Below are positions 25,734 to 36,316 of a stretch of 64,000 bases of DNA, in pieces. Made by a program: the position numbers and the translations under genes. Below the pieces are notes generated by a model. The model saw only the letters and a list, made by a program, of their open reading frames with translations, made no database searches and was not told where the DNA came from. Positions within the stretch are counted from its first letter, which is position 1. Each line of letters opens with the position of its first letter. The DNA comes from Roseiarcus sp963742305. GTDB taxonomy: Bacteria > Pseudomonadota > Alphaproteobacteria > Rhizobiales > Beijerinckiaceae. Location: contig CAVULN010000024.1 in NCBI GenBank assembly GCA_963742305.1, forward strand, positions 1 to 64,000. Reading direction: 5' to 3'.

Positions 25734-25994
25734 ATGTCGAACGCGTCCTTCACCAGTCGCCCGCTCGGAACCGCCATGGTCGGCGGGGCCCTTGCGATGG
25801 CGATCCTCGACGCTCTCGTGCGAAAGAACCTCCTCACCACCGCCGAGGCTGAGGGCGCCCTCAAGACGGCCCAAACCTCGCTCGCCAACTCCCCATCCGT
25901 TCACGGTTCCCTCGATGGCGCCAGAATCATCGGGGAGATCAGAGACCTCTTCGCCCGGCGCGACCGCGGCCGGTGGAGCGAGCGCCGCCGATGA
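25734..25994 (+). CDS. Small hypothetical protein
   Basis: This encodes 86 residues. Residues 10-35 are hydrophobic and alanine-rich (GTAMVGGALAMAILDALVRK), followed by a helical part (LLTTAEAEGALKTAQTSLAN) and a basic tail (RRDRGRWSERRR). The composition suits a real protein, and helical small proteins of this type occur in Rhizobiales, but no family can be named. The start follows a weak AGTC-rich leader without a clear ribosome site. It stands alone. Confidence 0.5.
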   Translation: MSNASFTSRPLGTAMVGGALAMAILDALVRKNLLTTAEAEGALKTAQTSLANSPSVHGSLDGARIIGEIRDLFARRDRGRWSERRR

Positions 25995-26785
25995 CCAGCG
26001 GCCCATTGGGCCAAAACCCGTCTTGAGCGAGGGCGCCCAGGCTCGCCAGCAACCCGGGCCGGGCCCGAAACCAATGGGTCCGGAGATTGCCGCAGCCCCT
26101 GGGCGATCCGTCCGCCGCGCGATGGCCGTACGGCGGCAAATTCTTGACAAATCCGGAATCGTCCGAGATAATTTCTGTTATACGAAAATCGAGCGCCCCA
26201 TGCCGATAGGCCGTCCGCGAGGATGTCTGTCTTTGCGAGGACCTGATGGACTTGGCTGGGCCGGCGGGTTTGCGCCGCCCTTGGCCGGCGGTTGCCCGGC
26301 GAAGCGAAAAGAGGAGCCAGGTCGCTGAAAGAGGCGCCCGCGTGAAAACGGCGAAACGAAAACGCCTTTAAGCCTTTGAAAGCAAACCATCCCGCGAAAT
26401 GTCTGATTCAGCGCCCCTAAGGATTCCAATGGCTTAAGCCATGCCGTGCGAAGCGTTCCGTTTCGCACGGCGAAATGAGGGGTTCGATGGCCCGGCCGGC
26501 CGGCGGCGGCGTCTCCCTGCAGGCTCGGCCATCGCGAAGTTGCGCAAGAGAGCAGCCAAGCCCATGAAATCATTGACGCGCGTAACAATGTGCAGCGAGC
26601 CCTTCCGTCTCGCTATGCGCGCGCCCCACGCTAGTCTGCCTCAATCCGGGACGACCGGCCCTGACCGTTGGTAACCGCGCGGCAACGTTAAGCACGGATA
26701 AACGAAAAGATTCGCATCGCGCGCTTTCCTGAACCGGCAAGCGCGGAGACGTGAAACTTCTAGAGCGGGAGCGCTCGCTCCGGGC
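25995..26785. other. Long intergenic region
   Basis: About 790 bases lie between the small ORF and the SleB gene. An AT-rich patch at 26140-26195 (AATTCTTGACAAATCCGG, then ATAATTTCTGTTATACG) looks like a sigma70-type promoter, with TTGACA near 26144. A palindrome plus hairpin lies at 26429-26471. ORFs on both strands (26178-26588 minus, 26441-26674 plus) have no family signature. A non-coding RNA driven by the 26144 promoter is possible but unproven. Confidence 0.4.
26429..26471. promoter_or_regulatory. Perfect 14-bp palindrome followed by a 10-bp stem-loop
   Basis: ATGGCTTAAGCCAT at 26429-26442 is a perfect palindrome. Directly after it, GCCGTGCGAA (26443-26452) pairs with TTCGCACGGC (26462-26471) across a 9-base loop. 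No T-run follows, so a simple intrinsic terminator is unlikely. The arrangement could be an operator next to an RNA hairpin, or the 3' end of an untranslated transcript. Confidence 0.5.
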
Positions 26786-27904
26786 ATGGGTCGTTCGCGT
26801 ATGAGCTGGGCTCTCCGGGTCGCCGCGCCTTGGTGCGCCGCTCTCGCGGTGCTTCTCTCGATCACCGCGGAGGCGGAACAGGAGCCGGCCGGCTATACGA
26901 GCGTCCTCACGCGCGTCCAGTTGACGGGCCTCGGCCGGGCGCTCATCGCCGCCCGCCCGCTCAGAGCCGTGGACGAGGACGGCCAGCCGCTGCCCCTGGT
27001 CGAGGCGCGCCTTGTCGCCGGCGACCGCGACGGCGGTCTGGCGGATTCCGGCGAGCGCGAACCGAACGCGGCGCTAAAGCGGCCCGGACCGACCTTTCCC
27101 GCCGTCGATCGCGCCGCCGTAGGCGACCGGCTGCGAGTCCAGCGCAGGCCCGATGCAACCCAGTCCGCGGGCTTCGAGCCTCAGAGCGGCGAATTCGATC
27201 CCGGCCATACGATGAGTCCGCCGGGCCCCGCCGACGGCGAGCGGGGGCGCCCTGCGCCGCTTGCCTTCGGCGATGGCGCGACGCCGCCGCTGCCGCTCGA
27301 ATTCGCGCTCAACTCGTCGTCGCCGACCTCCAGCGACGGCGTCGTGGTCGCCGTCGAAATGGATGGCTCCGGCGTGACCACGGTCCCGCAGCTCTCCGCC
27401 ACGGACAGCAAGCCGAATTATGCGGCGCTCATCGATCCTAAGGACCGCGCGCGCCAGATGCGCTGCCTTGCCGAGGCGATCTACTTCGAGTCCCGCAGCG
27501 AATCCGAGGAGGGCCAGGCCGCAGTCGCCCAGGTCGTCCTCAACCGGGTGCGCAGCGGCATCTATCCCACCACCGTCTGCGGCGTCGTCTATCAGGACCG
27601 CAACCGGCCTTTCGCCTGCCAGTTCTCCTTCGCCTGCGAGGGCAAGTCGCTCCGCATCGAGGAGCCCGGCCCATGGGCGGTCGCGACCCGCATCGCCGAG
27701 GCGGTGGTGAGCGGCGCCAGCTACAACCCCAAAATCGACGTGGCGGTGAACTACCACGCCAATTACGTCTCGCCGTTCTGGGCCGGCTATCTCAAAAGGG
27801 TCGACCGCATCGGCGCCCACATCTTCTACGCGATGCGCGACGGCGTGAACTGGGCGCCCGGCGCGCTCAACGGGCGCGGCGACCTGCCGCCGCTCGCCAA
27901 CTGA
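26786..27904 (+). CDS. Cell wall hydrolase, SleB-type (Hydrolase_2)
   Basis: This encodes 372 residues; ATG 26801 is an alternative start. A signal peptide (ALRVAAPWCAALAVLLSITAEA) precedes a low-complexity Pro/Asp/Gly-rich linker of about 170 residues. The C-terminal domain is SleB-like: MRCLAEAIYFESRSESEEGQ (catalytic Glu region), VAQVVLNRVRSGIYPTTVCG, CQFSFACEG and IDVAVNYHANYVSPFWA. Such proteins cleave peptidoglycan glycan strands. In non-sporulating Alphaproteobacteria they act in the periplasm in envelope remodelling. The long linker is longer than usual. Confidence 0.88.
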   Translation: MGRSRMSWALRVAAPWCAALAVLLSITAEAEQEPAGYTSVLTRVQLTGLGRALIAARPLRAVDEDGQPLPLVEARLVAGDRDGGLADSGEREPNAALKRPGPTFPAVDRAAVGDRLRVQRRPDATQSAGFEPQSGEFDPGHTMSPPGPADGERGRPAPLAFGDGATPPLPLEFALNSSSPTSSDGVVVAVEMDGSGVTTVPQLSATDSKPNYAALIDPKDRARQMRCLAEAIYFESRSESEEGQAAVAQVVLNRVRSGIYPTTVCGVVYQDRNRPFACQFSFACEGKSLRIEEPGPWAVATRIAEAVVSGASYNPKIDVAVNYHANYVSPFWAGYLKRVDRIGAHIFYAMRDGVNWAPGALNGRGDLPPLAN

Positions 27905-28097
27905 CGCACGCGCTCCTAGGGGCCGCCTTGTTGGCTTAAGCCGGCGATCCGCGCCCGCGGAATTCGTCGTCCCCTATGACGGGCGGAAGTGCCGTTCGGT
28001 CAGCGTCACGGGGAGTTCGCGAATGGGAGAGAGGCTCGCGAGACACAGGGCTTCGCGAAGCCGTCTGGACGACGGCCCTCACGCGATCGGCGCGGCG

Positions 28098-28697
28098 ATG
28101 AAGCGCGCGCCCGTCATTGAGCGGGCGAGGCTCCCCGTCGACACGGCCGAGCTCGCTCGCTTTCTCCTCGGCAAGCTGCTGGTGCGGATGCTGCCCGAAG
28201 GCGCGGCGGGCGGCCGCATCGTGGAGACCGAGGCCTATGTCATCGGCGACCCCGCGGGTCATGCCTATCGCGGCATGACGGAACGCAATCGCGCGCTTTT
28301 CCTCGAGCGCGGGCACGCTTACGTCTATCTCGCCTATGGGGTCTCGTTCATGCTGAACGTCTCGAGCGAGACGCCCAAGGTGGGAGCGGGCGTCTTGATC
28401 AGGGCGATCGAGCCGATGTTCGGCGTCACGATCATCGAGCGCAATCGCGGAATCAAACGGATATGGGATCTGGCCCGCGGTCCCGGACGGCTCTGCCAAG
28501 CTCTCAGGATCGATCGCCGGCTCGACGGGATCGATCTCTGTCAGGCCGGCCGCCTATGGCTCGGATCGGACGGCGCCGCATCGGGTGAGGTCGGGCGGAG
28601 CAAGCGGATCGGCATCACGCGCGCAGCGGAGAGTCCGCTCAGATTCTATGTCCGGGGCAACCGGTTCGTCAGCGGCCCGCGGGCGCTCAACCCATGA
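28098..28697 (+). CDS. DNA-3-methyladenine glycosylase (AAG/MPG type)
   Basis: This encodes 199 residues from ATG 28098; an in-frame ATG at 28023 adds 25 unmatched residues. The fold is that of alkyladenine DNA glycosylase: LARFLLGKLLV, GGRIVETEAYVIGDPAGHAY (catalytic Glu in ETEAY), RGMTERNRALFLERGHAYVY, LAYGVSFMLNV, VLIRAIEP and GPGRLCQALRIDRRLDGIDL. It starts base-excision repair of 3-methyladenine, hypoxanthine and ethenoadenine. The length is normal. It is probably monocistronic. Confidence 0.92.
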   Translation: MKRAPVIERARLPVDTAELARFLLGKLLVRMLPEGAAGGRIVETEAYVIGDPAGHAYRGMTERNRALFLERGHAYVYLAYGVSFMLNVSSETPKVGAGVLIRAIEPMFGVTIIERNRGIKRIWDLARGPGRLCQALRIDRRLDGIDLCQAGRLWLGSDGAASGEVGRSKRIGITRAAESPLRFYVRGNRFVSGPRALNP

Positions 28698-28975
28698 GGC
28701 CGGGTCCTTGAGCCGGCGGGTGTTCGGATTGAGCGGCGCGCCTCCGCCTCTATCGAGGTGTCTTCAAGCGTTCCCCAGCGTGTGAGCAGTTCGCGACCAT
28801 GTCAGCGGATTCACTGAAATCGATGGACGAGGCGGCAGGCGCAGCCATGAGCAACGTCATGCCGCACCGTTACCGTCTCGCAACGAATTGTGAAACCTTT
28901 GCCCCCACATATGCGGTATGAGGGCGGCGCAGCGTTCGTATGGCCCGATATTTCGCCCCGGGGAGCTCTGAGACC

Positions 28976-30316
<1,341 letters not shown>

Positions 30317-30559
30317 GGCCGGACTATCGGCAAGCGGACGCCGGGTTTCGGCTCAAATTCGGGCGAAGCATGGTTTCGCCGGCGCAAGCTTTCCTGGGAC
30401 TGCTCCGCGCGAAGCCGGTTTGCAAGCCGGCCGTGAGACGGCGTCGTCGTAAGTTAGAGCCGCGTCCTTGGAAACATCCCGCTTCAGCACACATCCCTCC
30501 ACCAGCCCTTCGGAGAGATGGCGGTTGCGGCGCATTTCGTCTCACCGCCTCGCCGGACG

Positions 30560-30743
30560 TCATGTTCAAGCCGTGTCGTCGAGCGTGTCGAGCCGAACCC
30601 CGCGTTCCTGCACGCCAAGCAGCGTCGCCCGCGCCTATTTCAATGTCGTCGGAGTGCCCGCCGAGAAAGAGGACCGACAACCGGTTCCAGGCGCCGCGAG
30701 TTGCAACAATTTCATGGGGCTGCGTTGCTGTCTGCGTTCGCAA
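30560..30743 (-). pseudogene. PIG-L deacetylase, N-terminal remnant
   Basis: Just after and overlapping the rfbF stop, the minus strand reads RLSVLFLGGHSDDIEIGAG, the AHPDD/HSDD zinc motif of PIG-L (LmbE) deacetylases. A one-base shift near 30630 continues it as ATLLGVQERGVRLDTLDD before a stop. Only about 45 family residues remain. The downstream sequence to 30320 has no PIG-L match in any frame. rfbF and a PIG-L gene side by side is a pattern of sugar-modification clusters, so this is probably the stump of such a cluster. The deletion endpoint lies near 30570. Confidence 0.55.
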
Positions 30744-31509
30744 GCTGGCTCCAGGGCGTCTCGCCGCGTTCGACCATCTCCTCGAGGACCTGTCTGTCCC
30801 TCATCGTATCCATAGCCCGCCAAAAGCCCTCGTACTTATACGCCATCAACTTCCCTGCTTTGATCAGACGGTTGAACGGTTCGAGCACGAGCTCTTCGCC
30901 ATCCTTGATGTAGTCAAAGATTTCTCTGCGAAAGATAAAAAAGCCGCCATTAATCCATATATCGGATTGTTGGCTGGATCGAATTCGCTGTACGACCCCC
31001 TTCTCATCGAATTCGGCCAGATGAAAATTGATTGGTGGATGAATGGCGATGAAGCAGGCAATCTTTCCACTTGCCTTGAACCGATCGATCATTTCCGTAA
31101 GAGGCGCGTCGGTCAATCCATCGCTGTAGTTGGCCAGAAATATTTCTTCGTTCTCGACGAAATGCTTGACCGCGAAAAGGCGTGCTCCGATGTTCCTCCA
31201 GATTCCGGTGTCAACGAGCGTAATACGCCACTCGGAAGGCCGCTCGCCAAGGAGCTCAACCTTGGAACCGTATTCGGAAATCACACAATCGCTGCTTTCC
31301 GCGATCTTGTAATTCAAGAAATAGTTCTTGACAACGTTCGCTTTGTACCCGAGGCACAAGATAAAATCGTGATGGCCATACTGGCTATAATATTGCATGA
31401 CGTGCCACAGAATTGGATGGTTTCCGACCGGAATCATTGGCTTCGGAACGTTCTCCGAATAGTCACGAATTCTCGTACCCAATCCGCCGCAAAAAAGAAC
31501 AACCTTCAT
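30712..31509 (-). CDS. rfbF: Glucose-1-phosphate cytidylyltransferase
   Basis: This encodes 265 residues. KVVLFCGGLGTRIRDYSENV is the nucleotidyltransferase loop (GGLGTR). KPMIPVGNHPILWHVMQYYS, LANYSDGLTDAPL (metal Asp) and INGGFFIFRREIFDYI follow the CDP-glucose pyrophosphorylase family closely. It makes CDP-glucose for branched and deoxy sugars of O-antigen or capsule. The next enzymes (CDP-glucose 4,6-dehydratase, RfbH) are absent, and only a PIG-L stump follows. G+C is visibly lower than in glmM or the dioxygenase on either side, indicating transfer. The gene is intact but may lack a pathway. Confidence 0.92.
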   Translation of the reverse strand: MKVVLFCGGLGTRIRDYSENVPKPMIPVGNHPILWHVMQYYSQYGHHDFILCLGYKANVVKNYFLNYKIAESSDCVISEYGSKVELLGERPSEWRITLVDTGIWRNIGARLFAVKHFVENEEIFLANYSDGLTDAPLTEMIDRFKASGKIACFIAIHPPINFHLAEFDEKGVVQRIRSSQQSDIWINGGFFIFRREIFDYIKDGEELVLEPFNRLIKAGKLMAYKYEGFWRAMDTMRDRQVLEEMVERGETPWSQLANADSNAAP

Positions 31510-31888
31510 GACCCCGATTCCCTCGGATCTGCGGGCGCCACACTGGGAATCGTGACCCCGTAATTCGACCGCCGACGTGGCGCGCCTGCTTAATACTCTC
31601 TCATTTCAGCCGCGACCGCAGCAAACAATCAGGCGGCGCCTCATCGATGGCTGAGGGCAGAACCGGAAGGAATCCGCATTCCCGACGTGTCCAGACCGCG
31701 CCTGGTTGCGGGTCCGTCTGACCCCAAAGATTGTCGTCGGCAGGATATTAGACCCCAAAATAAATCTGTGCAAGGAGGCGCCCGGAGCTCAAGGGGCTGG
31801 GCGTCGGGCCATCGCGGGTTGTTCCCGGCATAGCCCGTCGAGAAGCGGCTGGTCCCCGGACGCCCAAGCGCGGGGCGACAAAGCCGCT
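31510..31888. other. Intergenic, no supported gene
   Basis: This 379-base region upstream of leftward rfbF contains an AT-rich tract at 31750-31775 (ATTAGACCCCAAAATAAA), which may carry a promoter. Short overlapping ORFs have no motif. No terminal repeats of an insertion element were found that would explain how rfbF arrived. Confidence 0.4.
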
Positions 31889-32692
31889 TCACCCGAACCG
31901 GAAGCCCGAGATCATCTTGCCGCCGATCACGTCGCGGAACTCATGGGCCCCCACGCTCTCGCCCGCGGCGCCGGCCACCACCATCAGCGGCAAAAGATGC
32001 TCCTCGCGCGGGTGGCATTGGCGCGCCGACGGCGCTTTGTCCCAATGTTCAAGCCGCGCCTGACGCTCCGCCGGCGGGGCCTTCGCCGTCTCGTCGAGCC
32101 ATTGGTCGAACGCGGCCGACCCCGTCGTGTCGCCGTCGCGGAAATGGCGCAGATCGTGAAAGCTCATGCCGCTGCCGACGATTGCGATCCCCTGATCGCG
32201 CAACGGCTGAAGCGCCTTGCCAAGCCTGATGTGAAAGGCGGGATCGAGGTCCTGCCTGAGCGACAGCATGACGACCGGGATCTCGGCCTTCGGATCGACG
32301 ATCAGGAACGGCACGAACACGCCGTGGTCGAAACCGCGCTCGCCATCGGTCGCCACGGCCATGCCGGCCTTCTCGATGAGGCGCTTGACCTGCGTCCCCA
32401 GCTCCGGGTCGCCCGGCGCGGGATAGGTCAGGCGGTAGGTGTGGTCGGGAAAGCCGTAATAATCGTAGAGCATGCCAGGCTTGGGGTTGACGCTGACCGT
32501 GGGATTCGCCGCCTCCCAATGCGCCGTGACCACCAGGAACGCCTTCGGCCGCTCGGGCAGCGACTTGAGCAGGCCCGCGAGATAATCGCGCAGGTTGTCC
32601 CAGGCATGCGGGCCGAAGGGCGGAGGCCAGTCGATCCAGAAGCACGGGCCGCCGCCGTGCGGAATGAAGATTGCGGGCTGACGGGCGGGCAT
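31889..32692 (-). CDS. DODA-type extradiol dioxygenase
   Basis: ATG 32692 gives 267 residues. It belongs to the LigB/4,5-DOPA dioxygenase family (class III extradiol, also YgiD). AIFIPHGGGPCFWIDWP supplies the first metal His. LVVTAHWEA and YDYYGFPDHTYRLTYPAPGD follow. ERGFDHGVFVPFLI and VGSGMSFHDLRHF hold further His residues. HWDKAPSARQCHPREEHLLP is the C-terminal active-site segment. It cleaves catechol-like rings with Fe or Zn; the native substrate is often unknown for bacterial homologues. It stands alone. Confidence 0.93.
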   Translation of the reverse strand: MPARQPAIFIPHGGGPCFWIDWPPPFGPHAWDNLRDYLAGLLKSLPERPKAFLVVTAHWEAANPTVSVNPKPGMLYDYYGFPDHTYRLTYPAPGDPELGTQVKRLIEKAGMAVATDGERGFDHGVFVPFLIVDPKAEIPVVMLSLRQDLDPAFHIRLGKALQPLRDQGIAIVGSGMSFHDLRHFRDGDTTGSAAFDQWLDETAKAPPAERQARLEHWDKAPSARQCHPREEHLLPLMVVAGAAGESVGAHEFRDVIGGKMISGFRFG

Positions 32693-33132
32693 GGGAACCT
32701 CGATGTGTCGTGGGCGCGCGCCCCACGGCTTAGAGCGCGCGGCGGAAAAGGGAAAGCGGGTTTTTCGCGAGCCGCGCTCGCACGAGGGAGGGGGACGCAT
32801 CCGGGAGGCGAGCCATCAGGTCTTGGCCGCGCTTCAAGAACGCATCATGCCGCGACGGGGCGGCGAACGCGCGGCGCTCGCCGGCAGATGTGCGCATTGA
32901 CATCGCGCCCGCGCCGTGTTTTCGGAAACGGCGGGCGCTTTTCGGCGCCGCTCCGGATCAGGTCCGATGTCGCGCTCGAGGTTCAAAACGGCGACCAAAC
33001 GCGCCCCGCGCTGACAGGCGGGGCGAAACGCTGACCCGCGCGCCCGCATGTCTCCCCGGCGGGCGGTCCGGCTCCAAAGAGGTTAAGCAGCTCGGCGGCC
33101 TCGAGGGGGATGAGGACAAGGAATTCTTCATC
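32693..33132. other. Divergent intergenic before asd
   Basis: This 440-base GC-rich gap separates the leftward dioxygenase from rightward asd. A purine-rich GAGGGGGATGAGGACAAGGA at about 33100-33120 may help ribosome binding to asd. Short ORFs here are composition artefacts. No repeat or RNA was seen. Confidence 0.35.
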
Positions 33133-34170
33133 ATGTCAGGCTTCAAGGTCGCAGTCGCCGGCGCAACCGGCAATGTCGGCCGCGAGATGCTCTCCATCCT
33201 CGCCGAGCGCCGGTTTCCGGCAGCCGAAGTGGTCGCGCTCGCGTCGCCCGCCTCGATTGGCCGTGAGGTCTCGTTCGGCGACAAGACCCTCAAGTGCCGG
33301 GCGCTTGAGCATTATGACTTTTCCGACACTGACATTTGCCTCATGTCGGCGGGCGGAGCCGTGTCGAAGGATTTTTCCCCGAGGATCGGCGCCAAGGGCT
33401 GCGTGGTTATCGACAATTCGTCGGCCTGGCGCATGGACCCGGACGTCCCGCTGGTCGTGCCCGAGGTGAACGCGGCGGCCGCCAAGGGTTTCGGCAGGAA
33501 GAATATCGTCGCCAACCCCAACTGTTCGACCGCCCAGCTCGTGGTGGCGCTCAAGCCGCTGCACGACCATGCGACGATCCGCCGGGCGGTGGTGGCGACC
33601 TATCAGTCGGTCTCGGGCGCCGGCAAAGAGGCAATGGACGAACTGTTCTCGCAGACCCGCGCGGTTTTCATCTCCGATCCGATCGAGGCGAAGAAGTTCC
33701 CCAAGCGCATCGCCTTCAACGTCATTCCGCATATCGACGTGTTCATGGACGACGGCTCGACCAAGGAAGAATGGAAGATGGTCGCCGAGACCAAGAAAAT
33801 CCTTGACCCCAAGATCAGGCTGACCGCGACCTGCGTCAGGGTCCCGGTGTTCATCGGCCATTCGGAAGCGGTCAACCTCGAGTTCGAGAAGCCGATCAGC
33901 GCGGAGGAGGCGCGGGACATCCTCTCACGCGCGCCCGGCTGCCTGGTCGTCGACCGGCGCGAGCCCGGCGGCTACATCACCCCCCACGAGGCGGCGGGGG
34001 AGGACGCAACCTACATTTCGCGCATTCGCGAGGACCCGACGATCGACAACGGCCTCAATCTCTGGGTGGTCTCCGACAATCTGCGCAAGGGGGCGGCGCT
34101 GAACGCGGTGCAGATCGCGGAAGTTCTGGCCAACCGCGGCTGGCTCAGCCCCAAAATGAAGGCGGCGTGA
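33133..34170 (+). CDS. asd: Aspartate-semialdehyde dehydrogenase
   Basis: This encodes 345 residues from ATG 33133, the start of the conserved VAVAGATGNVGREMLSILAE (NADP-binding loop). The catalytic Cys lies in ANPNCSTAQLVVALKPL (about residue 131), and YQSVSGAGKEAMDEL and CVRVPVFIGHSEAVNLEFE (active-site His) match the family. It reduces aspartyl phosphate to aspartate semialdehyde for lysine/DAP, threonine and methionine. The enzyme is complete, in the Gram-negative Asd length class, and seems monocistronic. Confidence 0.97.
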   Translation: MSGFKVAVAGATGNVGREMLSILAERRFPAAEVVALASPASIGREVSFGDKTLKCRALEHYDFSDTDICLMSAGGAVSKDFSPRIGAKGCVVIDNSSAWRMDPDVPLVVPEVNAAAAKGFGRKNIVANPNCSTAQLVVALKPLHDHATIRRAVVATYQSVSGAGKEAMDELFSQTRAVFISDPIEAKKFPKRIAFNVIPHIDVFMDDGSTKEEWKMVAETKKILDPKIRLTATCVRVPVFIGHSEAVNLEFEKPISAEEARDILSRAPGCLVVDRREPGGYITPHEAAGEDATYISRIREDPTIDNGLNLWVVSDNLRKGAALNAVQIAEVLANRGWLSPKMKAA

Positions 34171-34298
34171 CCGGTCTTTCCCCAGACAAGTCGGGGCGGC
34201 GGCCGGGATCGGTGTCTCTCGCCGCTTTGTCCGCCCGCTTCTTATGCTATTGGGACGAAGACGTCCGCGTTGTGTTTTAGGGTTCAATTCGGCGATCC

Positions 34299-35246
34299 AT
34301 GGCGCAAGATCCGGATATCCGGCTGCTTACCTCCCCGCGTATTTTCCTGGTCGGGATGGCGGCATTCCTGGCCCTGGTCGGATTCGTCGTCCTCATCCTC
34401 TATCAGCAGATCGCGCTTGCCTTCAGCGCCAATCCGGGCCTGAACGGCCTGATCCTGGGCGTGCTGGCGATCGGCGCCCTGTTCACCTTCCGGCAGGTGA
34501 TCCGGCTCTTCCGTGAAATCCGCTGGGTCAACTCGCTGACCGGCGCAGTCGCGGGCGCAACCGCGCCAACCCCGCGGCTTCTAGCGCCGATGGCGGTGAT
34601 GCTCAACGCCGGCGCGGGGGCGCGGGGCCTGTCGACCATCACCACCCGCGCGATCCTCGATTCGATCGGCACCCGGCTCGACGAGGGGAGGGAACTCAGC
34701 CGCTACCTGATCGGGCTTCTGGTCTTTCTCGGACTCCTCGGCACGTTCTGGGGCCTCTTGGAGACGGTCCATTCAATCGCTGGCGTCATCGAGAGCATGA
34801 AGACCGGAACCGACAATTCGTCCATGTTCGACGATCTCAAGCAGGGCCTGTCGATGCCGATCGCGGGCATGAGCGTGTCGTTCACCTCGTCGCTGTTCGG
34901 CCTCGCGAGCTCGCTGATCCTCGGCTTCCTCGATCTCCAGGCGGGCCAGGCGCAGAACCGCTTCTATTCCGAGTTCGAGGAATTTCTCGCGAGCCACGTC
35001 CAGACGGCGCCGCTCGTCGAGGCGGCCCCGGACGCGCCAATCATTGCCCAGAGCGCGCAGCCGGCAATCGAATATCAGCGCGACGCCAAGGCGATCGCCA
35101 CGCTCGCCGAGGGCATTCAGGCTCTCGTCAGCCACATGCGCACCGAGCAGCAGCAGATTCGCGATTGGGTCGACGCGCAGACGGCGCAGCAGGAAGACAT
35201 CGGCAAGCTGCTCAGGCGCCTCCTGGACGAATTGGGCGCGCGGTGA
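34299..35246 (+). CDS. MotA/TolQ/ExbB-like proton-channel membrane protein
   Basis: This encodes 315 residues. Two N-terminal helices (IFLVGMAAFLALVGFVVLIL; LILGVLAIGALFTF) precede RTLDEGRE-like cytoplasmic sequence. A second pair of helices is around YLIGLLVFLGLLGTFWGLLE and SMPIAGMSVSFTSSLFGLAS, the TolQ/ExbB core. A cytoplasmic coiled tail ends RRLLDELGAR. It sits 41 bases before an OmpA/MotB-like gene, and the two probably form a proton-driven stator linking membrane to peptidoglycan. This pair is widespread in Rhizobiales and distinct from flagellar MotAB. Confidence 0.82.
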   Translation: MAQDPDIRLLTSPRIFLVGMAAFLALVGFVVLILYQQIALAFSANPGLNGLILGVLAIGALFTFRQVIRLFREIRWVNSLTGAVAGATAPTPRLLAPMAVMLNAGAGARGLSTITTRAILDSIGTRLDEGRELSRYLIGLLVFLGLLGTFWGLLETVHSIAGVIESMKTGTDNSSMFDDLKQGLSMPIAGMSVSFTSSLFGLASSLILGFLDLQAGQAQNRFYSEFEEFLASHVQTAPLVEAAPDAPIIAQSAQPAIEYQRDAKAIATLAEGIQALVSHMRTEQQQIRDWVDAQTAQQEDIGKLLRRLLDELGAR

Positions 35247-35287
35247 GGCGCGGGATTCGAGGGCGAAGCAAGGTCCGGAGTTGATCG

Positions 35288-36316
35288 ATGGCGCTGTCGC
35301 GTTCCCGCCGGTACGAGGGAGTGAACTATTGGCCGGGTTTCGTCGACGCCCTGTCGACGATGCTCCTCGTGATTATTTTTCTCCTGTCGGTGTTCATGCT
35401 GGCGCAGTTCTTCCTGTCGCGGGAGGTCACCGGCAAGGACGAGGCGCTCGTGAGGCTCAACCGGCAGATCGAGGAACTGACCAATCTGCTCGCGCTCGAG
35501 CGCACCCAGAAAAACGTCGACGAAAGCAAGATGTCGGTCCTCGCGGCCACCCTCGAATCCGCCCAGCGGGAGCAGAAGCGGCTCAAGGACGCCGCCTCGC
35601 AGGGCGCGGTCGACGCCAGCGCCATCAGCGGCAAGGTTTCGGCGGCGGCCAACGCGCTCGACCGCGAGAAGCAGATCTCGGCGCAGGCGCTGGCCCAGGT
35701 CGACGTGCTCAATCAGCAGATCGCCGCTCTCCGCAAACAACTGGCGGCGATCGAGGACGCGCTCTCCGCCTCTGAGGCGGCCAACAAGGAATCTCAGTCG
35801 AAGATCGCCGATCTCGGCCAAAGGCTCAACGTGGCGCTGGCGCAGAAGGTTCAGGAGCTCAATCGCTATCGTTCGGACTTTTTCGGTCGCTTGCGGCAGA
35901 TCCTCGGCTCCCGGCCCGACATCAGGGTGGTGGGCGACCGGTTCGTGTTCCAGTCCTCGGTTTTGTTCGACGTCGGCAAGGCTGAGATCAGCCCGGCGGG
36001 GCAAAGCTCGCTCGACACGCTCGCCGCCGCAGTGATCGACCTCGAGCGGGAGATCCCGCCCGATATCCCCTGGATCCTCAGGGTCGACGGCCATACCGAC
36101 AACACACCGATAACTGGCGCCGGCCCTTACAAGTCGAACTGGGAGCTGTCGGCCGCGCGGGCCGTCGCTGTGGTGCAATATCTGATCAGCAAGGGGGTGG
36201 AGCCCGACCGCCTGGCAGCGGCTGGTTTTGGCGAGTTCCAGCCGATCGACCAGGGGAATGATGAAGAGGCGCGCGCCCGCAACCGGCGCATCGAACTCAA
36301 GCTCACCGAGCGGTGA
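35288..36316 (+). CDS. OmpA/MotB-like peptidoglycan-binding protein
   Basis: This encodes 342 residues. One N-terminal helix (FVDALSTMLLVIIFLLSVFM, with Asp as in MotB/ExbD channel helices) is followed by a long coiled coil at about residues 45-190 (DREKQISAQALAQVDVLNQQ). A C-terminal OmpA domain has ILRVDGHTDNTPI, SNWELSAARAVAVVQYLISK and RARNRRIELKL. The order helix, coiled coil, OmpA equals MotB/PomB. Together with the preceding gene it likely forms a stator-like complex bound to the cell wall. Its stop overlaps the next gene as GTGA. Confidence 0.87.
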   Translation: MALSRSRRYEGVNYWPGFVDALSTMLLVIIFLLSVFMLAQFFLSREVTGKDEALVRLNRQIEELTNLLALERTQKNVDESKMSVLAATLESAQREQKRLKDAASQGAVDASAISGKVSAAANALDREKQISAQALAQVDVLNQQIAALRKQLAAIEDALSASEAANKESQSKIADLGQRLNVALAQKVQELNRYRSDFFGRLRQILGSRPDIRVVGDRFVFQSSVLFDVGKAEISPAGQSSLDTLAAAVIDLEREIPPDIPWILRVDGHTDNTPITGAGPYKSNWELSAARAVAVVQYLISKGVEPDRLAAAGFGEFQPIDQGNDEEARARNRRIELKLTER

